Shown here one piece after another: positions 26,963 through 36,316 of a DNA stretch of 64,000 nt. The notes under the pieces were generated by a model. The model searched no databases. It had not been told where the DNA came from and was given only the letters and a program-made list of their open reading frames with translations. Within the stretch, counting starts at the first letter, position 1. The number at the start of each line of letters is the position of its first letter. The stretch lies in NCBI GenBank assembly GCA_965223835.1, contig CBDCXQ010000001.1, positions 6,014,001 through 6,078,000 of the forward strand, written 5' to 3'. The stretch is from CAVYXZ01 sp965223835 (GTDB taxonomy: Bacteria; Chloroflexota; Anaerolineae; Aggregatilineales; Phototrophicaceae). The position numbers were made by a program, and so were the translations under genes.

Positions 26963-27390
26963 AAACCATGGACACAAGTAACTTTCAATCTTCAGGTCAA
27001 TAAAATTAAGTAGCTTAGCTTTTGGGGATACGGCGAAAAATGTCGTGTAAAAATCAAATGATCTGTCGTATTCTGAATGATTCCACATGATTCCAAGTTT
27101 ACTATCTAACAGAATCTATTGGCCCGTTGAAAAGGGTTTAAGAATTATTACAGAGATGGAAATTCGCTCAATCAAGCCGAAACCTCACCCAAAAGGAGGT
27201 AATATAAGCCTGTTTACGCAGAATGTGCCAGTAAATCATGGCTTGTATTGCTGCGTAGCTTGTTTTTAAACAGGCTGGGCTCTTTTTGCGAGAGGGATCG
27301 TTTCTGCAATACTGCGTTTGCACAACAACCCGAAGGCTGGCGCGAAAAAAGCGCAATCCGTATCTATCAGCGCCGAACGAGCCAAAGCCC
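26963..27390. other. 428-bp convergent intergenic region with a long imperfect inverted repeat
   Basis: No gene was found. AGCCTGTTTA (27207-27216) pairs with TAAACAGGCT (27267-27276), and directly inside ACGCAG (27216-27221) pairs with CTGCGT (27251-27256) across a bulge, giving a roughly 70-nt structured element. It lies between two convergent genes and could be a bidirectional terminator or the relic of a mobile element; no clean T tract follows. The remaining sequence shows nothing further. Confidence 0.55.
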
Positions 27391-28530
27391 TCAAAAACCG
27401 AGCCGATCCATAAGCTGCCTGGCTTCGTCGGCACGATCCAGTGCAAATTCATAGATCATTACATAGCCCGCAGCGAACGCTTCTGGTGAGCGTCCCGCCA
27501 GTTGAAGTGCATGGTGATGCCGGCTATCCGAGTTCCAGAGGGCAACCAGCACCGGGGCAGCCGCTCCCTGCCATAGCGCTGTCCAGGCCGTGTAACCCAA
27601 GCGCGCCAATTCCGGGTTGCCCTGCCATCCGGCGTCTTGCAGACCTTCCAGGTAAGCTGGAAAAACGGCTGCCTCCAGTTCAGGTAAAGCTGCTGGCTCC
27701 ACCTCAAATAGGGTCGTGGTGGCTACGATCAGAGCATATGCGTCTCCCCCTAGCGCACCATAACCACATAAAGCCCAATCAATGGCGACTACTTCTTCTC
27801 GATTACTTTCCTGCTGGCGGATCATCAGATTGTAGCGGTGGCAATCGAAGTGCGAAAAGACTTGTGGCAATTGATCCAGAGTGTTCAGGAAGCGTTCGCG
27901 CTCACCCCAGAGCTTAGCCCAGCGCTCGCGCAGGTGTTTGGAAAATGTCTGGTTAGCGAATGGGCTTTCCCAGAAGGCATTCACACGCGCTTCACCCTCT
28001 AGCCAGTTTCGGAGATGTCCCTTGCACAACCAGGGATAGTCAGGCATCGGGTTAAGTGTGAGGCAGGCCGCATTAAAACGACCAATCTGCTGCGCCGCGA
28101 AAACGTATTGATCGATTGTCCAATGCGGCTTAGATTGGACAATATGCTCCATCCAGACCCATATGCTACCTTCGCGTTCCGTGGTGCCATAAAAACGTGG
28201 CCTGGCGATGCTATGGGGCAGGCTTGCCAACAGTCCAGTCTGGATTAATAATGCCTCACGCTTCCAGTAATGTATATCGCGGACGTTTTGCGCTTCGCCG
28301 AGGTCTTTGAGATGTTTCAGTACCACCGACCACGATCTTGTACCGCGCTCGTCGTATCCTTGGCCGCTGAACAAGAAAAGTCCATCCGGGTTAATCATGC
28401 CCTTGTCGCTTAAGCGCTTGACTGTCCACCCCGTAATTTCAAAGGCAGCACTGCGTTGATCTTGCCGGACAACCCCAGCCAGTACCACTGGGTCAATCGC
28501 TTTTAAGGTCATCAACAGCTCTTCTGTCAT
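27391..28530 (-). CDS. Aminoglycoside phosphotransferase-fold protein, second copy
   Basis: 379 aa, paralogue of the kinase at 1183-2352. The catalytic loop VFSHFDCHRYNLMI supplies H227-x-D229-x4-N234, and VAIDW supplies D251; K72 in WSVVLK is a likely ATP-lobe Lys. Shared blocks include YWKREALL, QIGRFNAACL and WGERERFLNTLDQLP. Like its paralogue it probably phosphorylates a small hydroxylated compound. It stands alone on the minus strand, convergent with the PhyH gene of locus A. The two copies differ a lot in sequence, so their substrates may differ. Confidence 0.85.
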   Translation of the reverse strand: MTEELLMTLKAIDPVVLAGVVRQDQRSAAFEITGWTVKRLSDKGMINPDGLFLFSGQGYDERGTRSWSVVLKHLKDLGEAQNVRDIHYWKREALLIQTGLLASLPHSIARPRFYGTTEREGSIWVWMEHIVQSKPHWTIDQYVFAAQQIGRFNAACLTLNPMPDYPWLCKGHLRNWLEGEARVNAFWESPFANQTFSKHLRERWAKLWGERERFLNTLDQLPQVFSHFDCHRYNLMIRQQESNREEVVAIDWALCGYGALGGDAYALIVATTTLFEVEPAALPELEAAVFPAYLEGLQDAGWQGNPELARLGYTAWTALWQGAAAPVLVALWNSDSRHHHALQLAGRSPEAFAAGYVMIYEFALDRADEARQLMDRLGF

Positions 28531-28594
28531 GTTAAACTCATCCTCTGCTAAGCCAGTGTTCGAAAGAAAGTTAAAACTGAGCTAAATTCATAAG

Positions 28595-29390
28595 ATGGGA
28601 AGCTCACTAAAATTTCACTTGACCGAAGCGGAAGTAGAAGCGGTTCGAGAGGCCATCAACCATGATCCTCGGCCCCAAGGTGCGGCAACGCGCTACCGCC
28701 ATTCACTTACTGTACTTGGGCCATAGATCGACTGAAGTACTGTACTTGGGCCATAGATCGACTGAAGTTGCTGAGGTAAGGGCCGTCTCACTCGTGACGA
28801 TCTACAAGTGGTGGCACCGCCGTTGGCAGAGCAATAGACTTGAGGGACTGGTAAATCGTGCCAGGAGTGGCCGACCTGCAAAAGCGGATGCCGACACCAT
28901 CGCCTTACTCGAGCAAACACTGGATGTCAGCCCACTCGAATTAGGGTTCGATTTTCCCATTTGGAAGATCAATCGTTTGCGGCAACATCGGGCTGAAAAG
29001 AACGGCATTCTCCTGAGCTACAGCCGGTTTCGCGCTTTGTTAACCAGTCTCGACTATGTTTATCGTCAACCCAAACATGATCTGACCCATTTGCAGGATA
29101 GTGAAGCCCTGGAGCGAGGCCGTGAACTGCTGACCTGGTTGAAAAAATGCCGGAGATATCATTGACGGGGCCTTCGTCCTCCTCTTTGTGGACGAAACAA
29201 CAGTGAGCTTGCATCCACCGCTGCGCCGCTGTTGGATACGCCGTGGACAGCGCACACTGTCCCAGTACCAGTTCTCCACGTTATCGCTATGTCTTTGGGT
29301 CTCTCAACTGGCGCACACAAAGTTTCGAATGACCGCTATCAGCGCCTGCGCTCCCCGAAGTTGAAAGCGGACATCATGACTCGTGACTCG
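28595..29390 (+). pseudogene. IS630-family transposase remnant (frameshifted, with internal 30-bp duplication)
   Basis: The fragments are: MGSSLKFHLTEAEVEAVREA from 28595; then, after a frameshift near 28680, VRQRATAIHLLYLGHRSTEV and an HTH (VTIYKWWHRRW); then, after another near 29155, FVLLFVDETTVSLHPPLRRC WIRRGQRTL with the DDE-type Asp; then, after a third near 29270, YRYVFGSLNWRTQSFE before a stop. All are IS630 hallmarks. A 30-bp segment encoding LYLGHRSTEV is exactly duplicated in tandem (about 28706-28765). The C-terminus is lost. The element is dead. Confidence 0.85.
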
Positions 29391-29454
29391 TTTGATTACA
29401 ATACTATCTACACCCATCCTCCCTCAACAGATAGCCTAGTAAAGCCCCAATGAG

Positions 29455-30396
29455 TCAGGCTCGTATTCCCCAGCGGTCCGTGGCCGGTGTTCCTTGATGA
29501 TTCGATCTGAGTTCACGAAACCGTTGCCAGTCTCTGACAACTGAATCAGGCCGTTTTTGACTGCGTACCAGGAAATCCGCTTCTGGGGGATAACATGCAA
29601 CCGGCGCATCGGTTTCATCTGGATGAAAAAATAACTCGCCACCGGGTAACTGGAAATTAGTCGGTAGATTGGCGCTCTGGTAGCGTAAATCCATGCTCCA
29701 GCGAATAACATCGCTCACGTTTTCAATTGATCGGTGCGGTGTACGGTTTGTTAATAATAACGCACCGCCTTTTGACACCGGCGTCGTAATGATTTCACTT
29801 GGCAGGAAATCATCTGACACAATTTGCAATAAGCCGCCATGCAAACCGGCTGGCAGATGATGAGGCACGATCTTTCCTTTATGGCGACGTGGAACCACCT
29901 GCAAACAGCCACGGTCAGGGGTTGCATCAACCAATGGAATCCAGACCGTTAGAATGAGGGAGTTATCGCAGTAGGGTTCAAAGAAGGCGGAGTCTTGATG
30001 CCAGGGGATAACCGCATCATCAAGGTGGGGTAGTTTGGGTCGCAGTCGATAAGCTGAAGCGGCAATAATCTCAGGGCCGACAAGTGATTCCACTACGTCT
30101 AATAGCTTGGGATTCGTCAGCAAATTAAAGATGCCGGCGGTTGCGAGCTGGCCTGAGATAATCGCTTTGATGACCTGGTCGGTCTTAGCGGTGATCTTTG
30201 TCAAACGGGTGTCAAAGCCCTCCTCAGCATAATCCTGGCTTAAGTGGCCCGTATCTACCAGTTCTTTTGACAGCCTGTCAATCTCTGAACTGACATCATC
30301 AATCACCGGTTGTAAGTCTGAGTCGTCAAACAGGTTTTTGAGAATGAGATAGCCTTCATCCTCAAAGAAGCGGCGTTGCTGTTGGTTGAGTTTCAT
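29455..30396 (-). CDS. Phytanoyl-CoA dioxygenase (PhyH) family protein
   Basis: 313 aa. The complete facial triad is visible: H133 and D135 in IPWHQDSAFF, and H221 in NRTPHRSIENVSDVIRWSMDLRY, with R232 as the likely 2-oxoglutarate anchor. The N-terminal helix FFEDEGYLILKNLF is typical. These enzymes hydroxylate C-H bonds with Fe(II), O2 and 2-oxoglutarate. It is the last gene of the Lpl-type sugar import locus, 53 bp after the GH29 gene, suggesting action on the imported or released saccharide or aglycone. ATG has AGGA 7 nt upstream. The substrate is unknown. Confidence 0.88.
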   Translation of the reverse strand: MKLNQQQRRFFEDEGYLILKNLFDDSDLQPVIDDVSSEIDRLSKELVDTGHLSQDYAEEGFDTRLTKITAKTDQVIKAIISGQLATAGIFNLLTNPKLLDVVESLVGPEIIAASAYRLRPKLPHLDDAVIPWHQDSAFFEPYCDNSLILTVWIPLVDATPDRGCLQVVPRRHKGKIVPHHLPAGLHGGLLQIVSDDFLPSEIITTPVSKGGALLLTNRTPHRSIENVSDVIRWSMDLRYQSANLPTNFQLPGGELFFHPDETDAPVACYPPEADFLVRSQKRPDSVVRDWQRFRELRSNHQGTPATDRWGIRA

Positions 30397-30449
30397 AGTG
30401 CATCCTGGGTGTAGTTCAATTGGTGTGGCTCACTGGTTGATAGTACGTT

Positions 30450-31697
30450 CTATAATTCAACTGGACGGTCAAGTTCGAGTTCAATCAATGTATCAAAGGG
30501 ATGCCGGTCACTTGCTGGCACATTGATCCAGGTGTAGTGGTCGCGCTGTTCCACGGTAACGGCAGCGCCCACCCGGTTATTGCTATTCACAATCGTATAG
30601 GGGATTTCCGGCAGTTGCAGCGTGTCTTCGGGCCAATCCAAGATGTGCAAGAAAACCCGATTGCCTTTGTGAGTGGATGCGATCTCAAAGCGTGGGCGGA
30701 AAGGTCCACCGCGCGTACCATAGATACTTTCACCGTGTTGGTTGAGCCAGGACCCGATGGCTCGTAGGCGTTCAACCTGACGCGGTTCAATGCGACCATC
30801 AGGCATTGGCCCGGTGTTGAATAGCAGATTACCATCACCGCCCGCCGTGCGAATCAACGTGTGCAAACACTCTTTCAACGATTTCAAACGGTCATTGGGT
30901 TTCCACGCCCATTGATCGCCCATCGTCATACAGGTTTCCCAGGCGCGGTGGGTCTGGTAGGGGCCAATAACCTGTTCGGGTGTATCGAAATCGGCGCGCA
31001 TGCCACAGCGATTATTGATCAAAATGTTTGGTTGTAGCGCGCGAATCTTCCTGAATAAATTTTGCGCGTCCCAAATGGGTTCACTGGGGAATATCTCATC
31101 AACATCTAACTCACGATCCCACTCGTGACCATCATATTTCTTTTCCAGACCATCAAACCAGAGCACATCAACCTGACCATAGTTCGAGAGCAATTCTTCT
31201 ACGTGCCCATGATAGTATTCAATATATTGATCGTGGTGTTCATTACGATACCAGGGATGGCGCCAGTCGGGTTGAGAATAATACAATCCAAAGCGTAAAC
31301 CCACCTTGTGACAGGCCGTCGCCAGTTCAGCAACAATATTGCGCCCAAACGGGCATTCTGGACCGGTAATCTTGTAATCGGTCGATGGGGTATCGAAATT
31401 GCAAAACCCATCATGATGTTTGGCTGTAAAAACCAGATACTTCATACCAGCAGCCTGGGCGATTTGTACCCATTCGGCAGCATCAAACTGTATCGGATTG
31501 AATTGTTTGTAAAGGTTATCGTAGGTCTCAACATCAATCGTACCGGGAAAATCACGTTTATATTTCCAACCACGGCGTTCACCACCGCGCGACCAGCCAA
31601 TTTCAGTTCCCTTGAGGCTAATTGGTCCCCAATGAATGAAAAGGCCAAAACGGGCCTCGCGCCACCATTGCAGACGGCCTTCAGCCGGATTATTCAT
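30450..31697 (-). CDS. Alpha-L-fucosidase, glycoside hydrolase family 29
   Basis: 415 aa. GH29 landmarks: WWREARFGLFIHWGPIS (10-26), YLVFTAKHHDGFCNFDT, RFGLYYSQPDWRHP, and the nucleophile D182 in VDVLWFDGLEKKY. GDGNLLFNTGPMPDGRIE follows the barrel. A C-terminal beta domain of about 75 residues ends the protein. No signal peptide is present, so it acts in the cytoplasm on imported fucosylated saccharides. The acid/base cannot be placed with certainty. ATG has AAGGAGGT 8 nt upstream and overlaps the GntR gene by 8 bp. Some GH29-like proteins act on other sugars, so fucose is likely but unproven. Confidence 0.9.
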   Translation of the reverse strand: MNNPAEGRLQWWREARFGLFIHWGPISLKGTEIGWSRGGERRGWKYKRDFPGTIDVETYDNLYKQFNPIQFDAAEWVQIAQAAGMKYLVFTAKHHDGFCNFDTPSTDYKITGPECPFGRNIVAELATACHKVGLRFGLYYSQPDWRHPWYRNEHHDQYIEYYHGHVEELLSNYGQVDVLWFDGLEKKYDGHEWDRELDVDEIFPSEPIWDAQNLFRKIRALQPNILINNRCGMRADFDTPEQVIGPYQTHRAWETCMTMGDQWAWKPNDRLKSLKECLHTLIRTAGGDGNLLFNTGPMPDGRIEPRQVERLRAIGSWLNQHGESIYGTRGGPFRPRFEIASTHKGNRVFLHILDWPEDTLQLPEIPYTIVNSNNRVGAAVTVEQRDHYTWINVPASDRHPFDTLIELELDRPVEL

Positions 31698-32409
31698 CGG
31701 TTACGACCTCCTTTTGGCGACTAACCAGTTGCAGTAGGTTTCGTTCGGTGGTGTTCAAATGATTGAGCATTGCCTGCCGAGCCGCCGCTGTCTCGTGTGC
31801 TCTGAGGTGCTTTAAGATTTGTTCATGCTCCTGGTTCGCGATATGCATGGCATTGGGTAGCATATAAGACTCTTGTCGTTTCTTAATCATTGCCTCCAGC
31901 ACAACACAGACAAAGCGATACAGCAACGGATTACGCGAAGCTGATGCGATCAATTTGTGAAATTCACGATCAGCCGCTTCACGATGGGCAATACTTTGGG
32001 AATCATCAGCCGTTTCTGTGAATAAGCTCTCCAACGTGACAATCTCTTCGGGAGTAATAAACTCGGTTGCCAGAACGATCGTTTTTAGCTCGATTGTTTT
32101 TCGTGCCTCGAAAATATGGTGAATCGCGGTATCGTCCTGGACAAATGCGAATTCAATTGGCTCAATCAAATACTCAATCTCTAAAGAGGCAACATAAGTC
32201 CCCAGCCCGGGTCGTATCTCAAGCACATTCATATGATCGAGTGTGCGCAGCGCTTCCCGCAGTGATGACCGCCCGACCCCTAACAGGTTTGCCAGTTCCC
32301 GTTCTCCCGGCAGTTTATCGCCTGGCATAAACTGTTTTTCCCGGATGAGCTTCATCAGGAGTTCAACGATTTTGTTGGAAAGAACGTCTTTATTGATCTG
32401 ATTGAGCAT
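31690..32409 (-). CDS. FadR-subfamily GntR transcriptional regulator (FCD domain)
   Basis: 239 aa. The winged helix at 5-72 has LIREKQFMPGDKLPGERELANLLGVGRSSLREALRTLDHMNVLEIRPGLGTYV (GntR signature, split by its own variants). The C-terminal all-helical FCD domain at about 90-225 contains EARKTIE, ADREFHKLIASASRNPLL and HEQILKHLRAHE, with His/Asp residues typical of the metal/effector pocket. Regulators of this type sense organic acids or sugar acids. It lies within locus B, between the binding-protein and fucosidase genes, downstream of a terminator-like hairpin. A FadR-like site is present upstream of the first gene of the locus. Confidence 0.9.
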   Translation of the reverse strand: MLNQINKDVLSNKIVELLMKLIREKQFMPGDKLPGERELANLLGVGRSSLREALRTLDHMNVLEIRPGLGTYVASLEIEYLIEPIEFAFVQDDTAIHHIFEARKTIELKTIVLATEFITPEEIVTLESLFTETADDSQSIAHREAADREFHKLIASASRNPLLYRFVCVVLEAMIKKRQESYMLPNAMHIANQEHEQILKHLRAHETAAARQAMLNHLNTTERNLLQLVSRQKEVVTDE

Positions 32410-32432
32410 GGCTAAATCTGATTCCCTGACTC

Positions 32433-32468
32433 AAAAAAACGGCTGCTCACCGGGTTCGATGAGCAGCC
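32433..32468 (-). terminator. Rho-independent terminator after binding-protein gene
   Basis: On the minus strand, GGCTGCTCA and TGAGCAGCC (32468-32441) form a perfect 9-bp stem with a 10-nt loop, directly followed by G and seven T (32433-32439). It lies 19 nt after the binding-protein stop and 23 nt before the regulator gene. It should end most transcripts after the binding protein, leaving the regulator, fucosidase and PhyH genes at lower level or on another promoter. Confidence 0.88.
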
Positions 32469-32487
32469 ACTAGTCGATAGCTACCCG

Positions 32488-34152
32488 TTAGCTCGCTAGA
32501 GCGTCATAGGTTTCCTGGTAGATCTCCAGATAACGTGGCAGACCAATGGCCTCGAGTGTCGCCAGATATTCGCCCCAGGCATCATCGATTGGAATTGCAC
32601 CGGTGATGAACTGCACAAACATCTCATCAACATAGGTATCGAGTGCCAGCTTCAATTCGCCAACTTCGCGGGATTCATCGACGCCAAAGACCAGCGGCGG
32701 AATCAACTGGCTCACATCGGGGGCGGTCGGCACCATCTTATCGCGGGTGGCTTCTAGCAGATGGACCTCAACATACTGGTTACCATCATCGGCCTGGGCC
32801 AGACGATATTCAGACGTGCGGTAGGTAATACCGGCCTGGTTCCAGTGCTGGTTGGTCAGGCCTTCATCGCCGAAGTCAGACAGGTTGGTGTAGAGCGCCG
32901 GGCCACCATCAAGGCCGACCTCGTCTTCAGTTGACCACCGCCAATCGCGGTCCAGGACGCCGAACACATTACGAGTCGTTGCTTCCGTACCGTACATGAA
33001 ATCGCCCAGACGGAACGCCGCTTCCGCATGCTCAGTGTCGGCTGAGATTGCCCAGCGGCCATAGCTGAGACCCCAGGGGGCGTAACCAACTGTGCGGAAG
33101 CCTTCGGGGTTTTCTAGCGGCCCAATAATGAACCACTCATCGGCACGCCCCCCCTCGTCGGCATAAAGGACCTGGGTAAACTGACCGAACCAGCCGCCTG
33201 GAATCGCGCCGACGATATTCACACCGCCTTCTTCACCGATACCGTTGTTTCCCAGAATCTGGAGTTGATCACGATCTTGAATCAGTGCATTGGGATCAAT
33301 CAGGCCTTCGGCGTACAAATCAGCGATATACTTCAACCCATCTCGATATCCGTCTTGCGTATAGGACGCCTGTATCGTACCGTCGTCCGCCAACATCAGC
33401 CGTTCACTACCGGTATCAATGCGCTGGTAAAAGACAAATGAGTTCATCAAGAACTCTTCAATCTTGGTATGCCAGCCGATAAGCGCGGCACCAGACATCG
33501 GGATTTCGTCTGCCACACCGTTACCGTTGGGGTCTTGATCACGGAAGGCGATCAACATATCTTTGAACTCTTGCGTCGTTGTCGGTTCATCCAGTCCCAG
33601 GGCATCAAGCCAGGGGCGATAGACATACATCTTCTGGGAGGCGAAGCAGTGGAAGCATTCATTGACGTGGGGCAAGCCGTAGATGTTGCCATCGGGGGCG
33701 GTAATCAGTGACCGATAGAAGGGGCGTTCTTCCTCGAGGATGCGTTTGGTCTCAAAGCCGTGCTCCTCAATCAGGTCATTCAGGGGCAGCAGCAGGCCAT
33801 CACCCCCAGTTTGCGCCAACGATGCTGCTGTGAATGGCATACCGATGAGGACGTCCGGCAGTTCGCCACTGGCCAGGGTCACATTGAGTTTGGCCTGGGC
33901 ATCGGCCTGGGGTACGACTTCGATATCCAGCGTAATCCCCGTCTGCTCCTCCACCCAGCGCGTAAAATCGTTGTCGACATAGTCGGAGATACGCGACGTT
34001 TGGGCAATCAACACTTTAAGCGTGACGGGTTCAGTGACGATAGGTAGTTCACCGGGGCCGGTCACAACGCCTGACTGGGCCTGGACAGCAATGCCCGATA
34101 TCATGATCAGCATTAACATAAGGGATAGAAAAAGGGCAATTCTGTGCTTCAT
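32488..34152 (-). CDS. ABC transporter sugar-binding protein, family 1 (LplA-like)
   Basis: 554 aa with a signal peptide (MKHRIALFLSLMLMLIMISGIAVQAQ). The body is a family-1 binding protein of the long LplA type: TLKVLIAQTSRISDYVDNDFTRWVEEQTGI near the start, GNIYGLPHVNECFHC, DQDPNGNGVADEIPMSG (a Ca-binding-like loop typical of this group) and FVQFITGAIPIDDAWGEYL near the end. Such proteins bind oligosaccharides of plant, algal or host glycans. It is the third gene of locus B after two matching permeases. The start has GGAGAAG 6 nt upstream. Confidence 0.9.
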   Translation of the reverse strand: MKHRIALFLSLMLMLIMISGIAVQAQSGVVTGPGELPIVTEPVTLKVLIAQTSRISDYVDNDFTRWVEEQTGITLDIEVVPQADAQAKLNVTLASGELPDVLIGMPFTAASLAQTGGDGLLLPLNDLIEEHGFETKRILEEERPFYRSLITAPDGNIYGLPHVNECFHCFASQKMYVYRPWLDALGLDEPTTTQEFKDMLIAFRDQDPNGNGVADEIPMSGAALIGWHTKIEEFLMNSFVFYQRIDTGSERLMLADDGTIQASYTQDGYRDGLKYIADLYAEGLIDPNALIQDRDQLQILGNNGIGEEGGVNIVGAIPGGWFGQFTQVLYADEGGRADEWFIIGPLENPEGFRTVGYAPWGLSYGRWAISADTEHAEAAFRLGDFMYGTEATTRNVFGVLDRDWRWSTEDEVGLDGGPALYTNLSDFGDEGLTNQHWNQAGITYRTSEYRLAQADDGNQYVEVHLLEATRDKMVPTAPDVSQLIPPLVFGVDESREVGELKLALDTYVDEMFVQFITGAIPIDDAWGEYLATLEAIGLPRYLEIYQETYDALAS

Positions 34153-34277
34153 TATTGTTCTTCTCCAATATATTTGGGCGAATTATTTTTGCGAATCAAC
34201 ATCTATTCGCAGGCATACCTTACTGGATGTAGTTGAATCAGACCATATAATCCCCCTTAAGTTTACATGAAACGCCC

Positions 34278-35204
34278 TTAGCCTTTAACAGCACCCAGCG
34301 TAATCCCGGTCACAAAATAGCGCTGTACCAGCGGGTAGAGCAACATCACTGGCAGCGAAGCGACGACGATAACCGTGAACTTTAACTGCTCCTTCAAGCC
34401 CATCTGCGCCGCCTGGCTCGAAAGGTCAGACATCATCGTGAGATCAAGTTCGTTATTGACCAGGATCTCGCGCAAGATCAGTTGTAATGGCATTAATTCT
34501 GAATCGCTGATGAATATCAGCGCGAAAAAGTACTGGTTCCAATGCCAGACTCCATAAAATAGGAACAACACCGCGATGATAGGACCCGAAAGCGGCAGGA
34601 CAATGCTGATAAAATAGCGAAAGTCACTGCAACCATCCATTTGGGCGGCTTCCAGCAGGGCACCGGGGATGGATGTCCTTAAATAGGCAATCGTAATCAA
34701 CAAATTCCAAATACTGAGTGCGACCGGAATGATGAGTGCCCAGCGCGTATTCAACAGACCCAGATCGCGGACAACCAGGAAGAAGGGGATCAATCCACCA
34801 CTAAAGAGCATCGGAAAAAAGAAGATGAAGGTCAAAATCCGGCGACCTGGCAGATCATTTCGTGACAAGGGATAAGCCGCCAGCATCGTCATCACCACAT
34901 TGACGATAGACCCGACACCAGCATAAAAAATAGAGTTGGCGAAGCCCCGCATAATAGTCGGGTGCTCGAACACCTTCTCGTAGCCAATCAGGCTAAAATC
35001 CACCGGCAACAGTCTCACCCGCCCGGCAGTTACCGCAGCCGGAGAACTAAAGGAAGCGCTCAACACATAGATCAAGGGATACAATACGAGGGCCAGGATG
35101 ATCAACAAAAAGATCGTATTGATCGCGATAAAGATCCGGTCACCGGTTGAGTCCTGAATGGCTGGTGACTGCTTGTTTCTAAATTTGCCTAGTAAAGTTG
35201 CCAT
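34278..35204 (-). CDS. Carbohydrate ABC transporter permease, LplC/YtcP type
   Basis: 308 aa, six transmembrane helices. Typical features are LYPLIYVLSASFSSPAAVTAG near helix 1 and GALLEAAQMDGCSDFRYFISIVLPLSGP, the EAA coupling loop, plus the C-terminal KYFVTGITLGAVKG-like end (RYFVTGITLGAVKG). It pairs with the LplB-type permease 46 bp upstream. ATG has AGGA 7 nt upstream. No ATPase gene lies in the locus. Confidence 0.9.
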   Translation of the reverse strand: MATLLGKFRNKQSPAIQDSTGDRIFIAINTIFLLIILALVLYPLIYVLSASFSSPAAVTAGRVRLLPVDFSLIGYEKVFEHPTIMRGFANSIFYAGVGSIVNVVMTMLAAYPLSRNDLPGRRILTFIFFFPMLFSGGLIPFFLVVRDLGLLNTRWALIIPVALSIWNLLITIAYLRTSIPGALLEAAQMDGCSDFRYFISIVLPLSGPIIAVLFLFYGVWHWNQYFFALIFISDSELMPLQLILREILVNNELDLTMMSDLSSQAAQMGLKEQLKFTVIVVASLPVMLLYPLVQRYFVTGITLGAVKG

Positions 35205-35250
35205 ATATCAATCCTGAGTTCATCTGTCGGTTACACGAGCGATAGTTGAT

Positions 35251-36237
35251 CTACCAGAGACCTTCCTGACCGAGCTTCTTAATGACATAATTTGCGATAA
35301 CCACAAGTAGGAGGGCGATCACGCCTCGGAATAACCCGATGGCGGTCGCATAAGAGAAGTCGAGCGAAGTAGATGCCAACCCGACCTTATAGACATAGGT
35401 GTTGATGATCTCCGACTTCGATAGATTGATGGGGTTTTGCAACAGTAGCACTTTCTCGAAACCAATGTTGATAAAATTGCCCAGATTGAGGATAAAAAGC
35501 ATGGTGGTCAGGGGAAGAATGCCCGGTATATCGATGTGGCGAATCCGCTGCAAACGACTGGCACCATCTACAAGCGCTGCTTCATGTAACGCCGGATCAA
35601 TGGTCGTCAGCGCCGCCAGATAAATAATCGTACCAAAACCGGTTGTCTGCCACACACCACTCCAGACAAAGATCGATTGGAACCAATCCGGCTGGGATAG
35701 GAGATTGGTGCTATCACCAGTAAGCGAGACGATTAACTGGCCGAGGACCCCGATGCGTGGGTTCAGGAATTGTAAGATCAAGCCCACCATGACCACAACG
35801 GAGATGAAATAGGGTGCATAGGTGAACATTTGCACCGTTTTCTTGAAGAAACGTTGTCCCACTTGATTAAGGCTGAGGGCCAGGATGATGGGGATAGGGA
35901 AGCCAGCAACCAAAGAGTATAGGCCCAGCGTAAGCGTGTTGCTCACTAAGCGGTCGAATAGATAAGAGTCAAAAAAGCGCTGGAAATTCTCCAGGCCAAC
36001 CCATTCACTGCCCCAAATGCCACCTCGAGGTGTGAAATCGCGAAACGCGATCTGGGCACCGACCATGGGCACATAATGGAATACAATAATATAGATTAGC
36101 GGGAGGAGAAGAATGACATAAAGCTGCCAGCGCCTTGCCATCTGGATGAGCAGCCGATTATCCCTGGCTGATTTCAACAGATTGGGCAAGTTCCACTTGA
36201 GAGTGGATTGAGACTGACCTTGATCAAATGTACTCAC
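35251..36237 (-). CDS. Carbohydrate ABC transporter permease, LplB/YtcO type
   Basis: 328 aa from a GTG start at 36237. After a soluble N-terminus, ARRWQLYVILLLPLIYIIVFHYVPMVGAQIAFRDFTP is the typical LplB opening, and PALHEAALVDGASRLQRIRHIDIPGILP is the coupling loop. It is the first gene of locus B; its upstream region carries a FadR-like operator. The pair of permeases would need a shared ATPase (MsmX/UgpC type) from elsewhere in the genome. Confidence 0.9.
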   Translation of the reverse strand: MSTFDQGQSQSTLKWNLPNLLKSARDNRLLIQMARRWQLYVILLLPLIYIIVFHYVPMVGAQIAFRDFTPRGGIWGSEWVGLENFQRFFDSYLFDRLVSNTLTLGLYSLVAGFPIPIILALSLNQVGQRFFKKTVQMFTYAPYFISVVVMVGLILQFLNPRIGVLGQLIVSLTGDSTNLLSQPDWFQSIFVWSGVWQTTGFGTIIYLAALTTIDPALHEAALVDGASRLQRIRHIDIPGILPLTTMLFILNLGNFINIGFEKVLLLQNPINLSKSEIINTYVYKVGLASTSLDFSYATAIGLFRGVIALLLVVIANYVIKKLGQEGLW

Positions 36238-36303
36238 TATAAGCCCCCAAATAAATTAATAAATCTTCTTCAACTATGCTCAAACTATTTGATGCCGTGC
36301 CAG

Positions 36304-36316
36304 CTGGTCAGACCAG
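36304..36316. promoter_or_regulatory. FadR-like operator upstream of locus B
   Basis: CTGGTCAGACCAG is a palindrome with 6-bp arms around a single central A, 67 bp upstream of the LplB-type start. It matches the core TGGTCNGACCA bound by the FadR subfamily of GntR regulators. Locus B encodes exactly such a regulator (31690-32409), which makes autoregulation of the whole locus likely. Confidence 0.65.
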
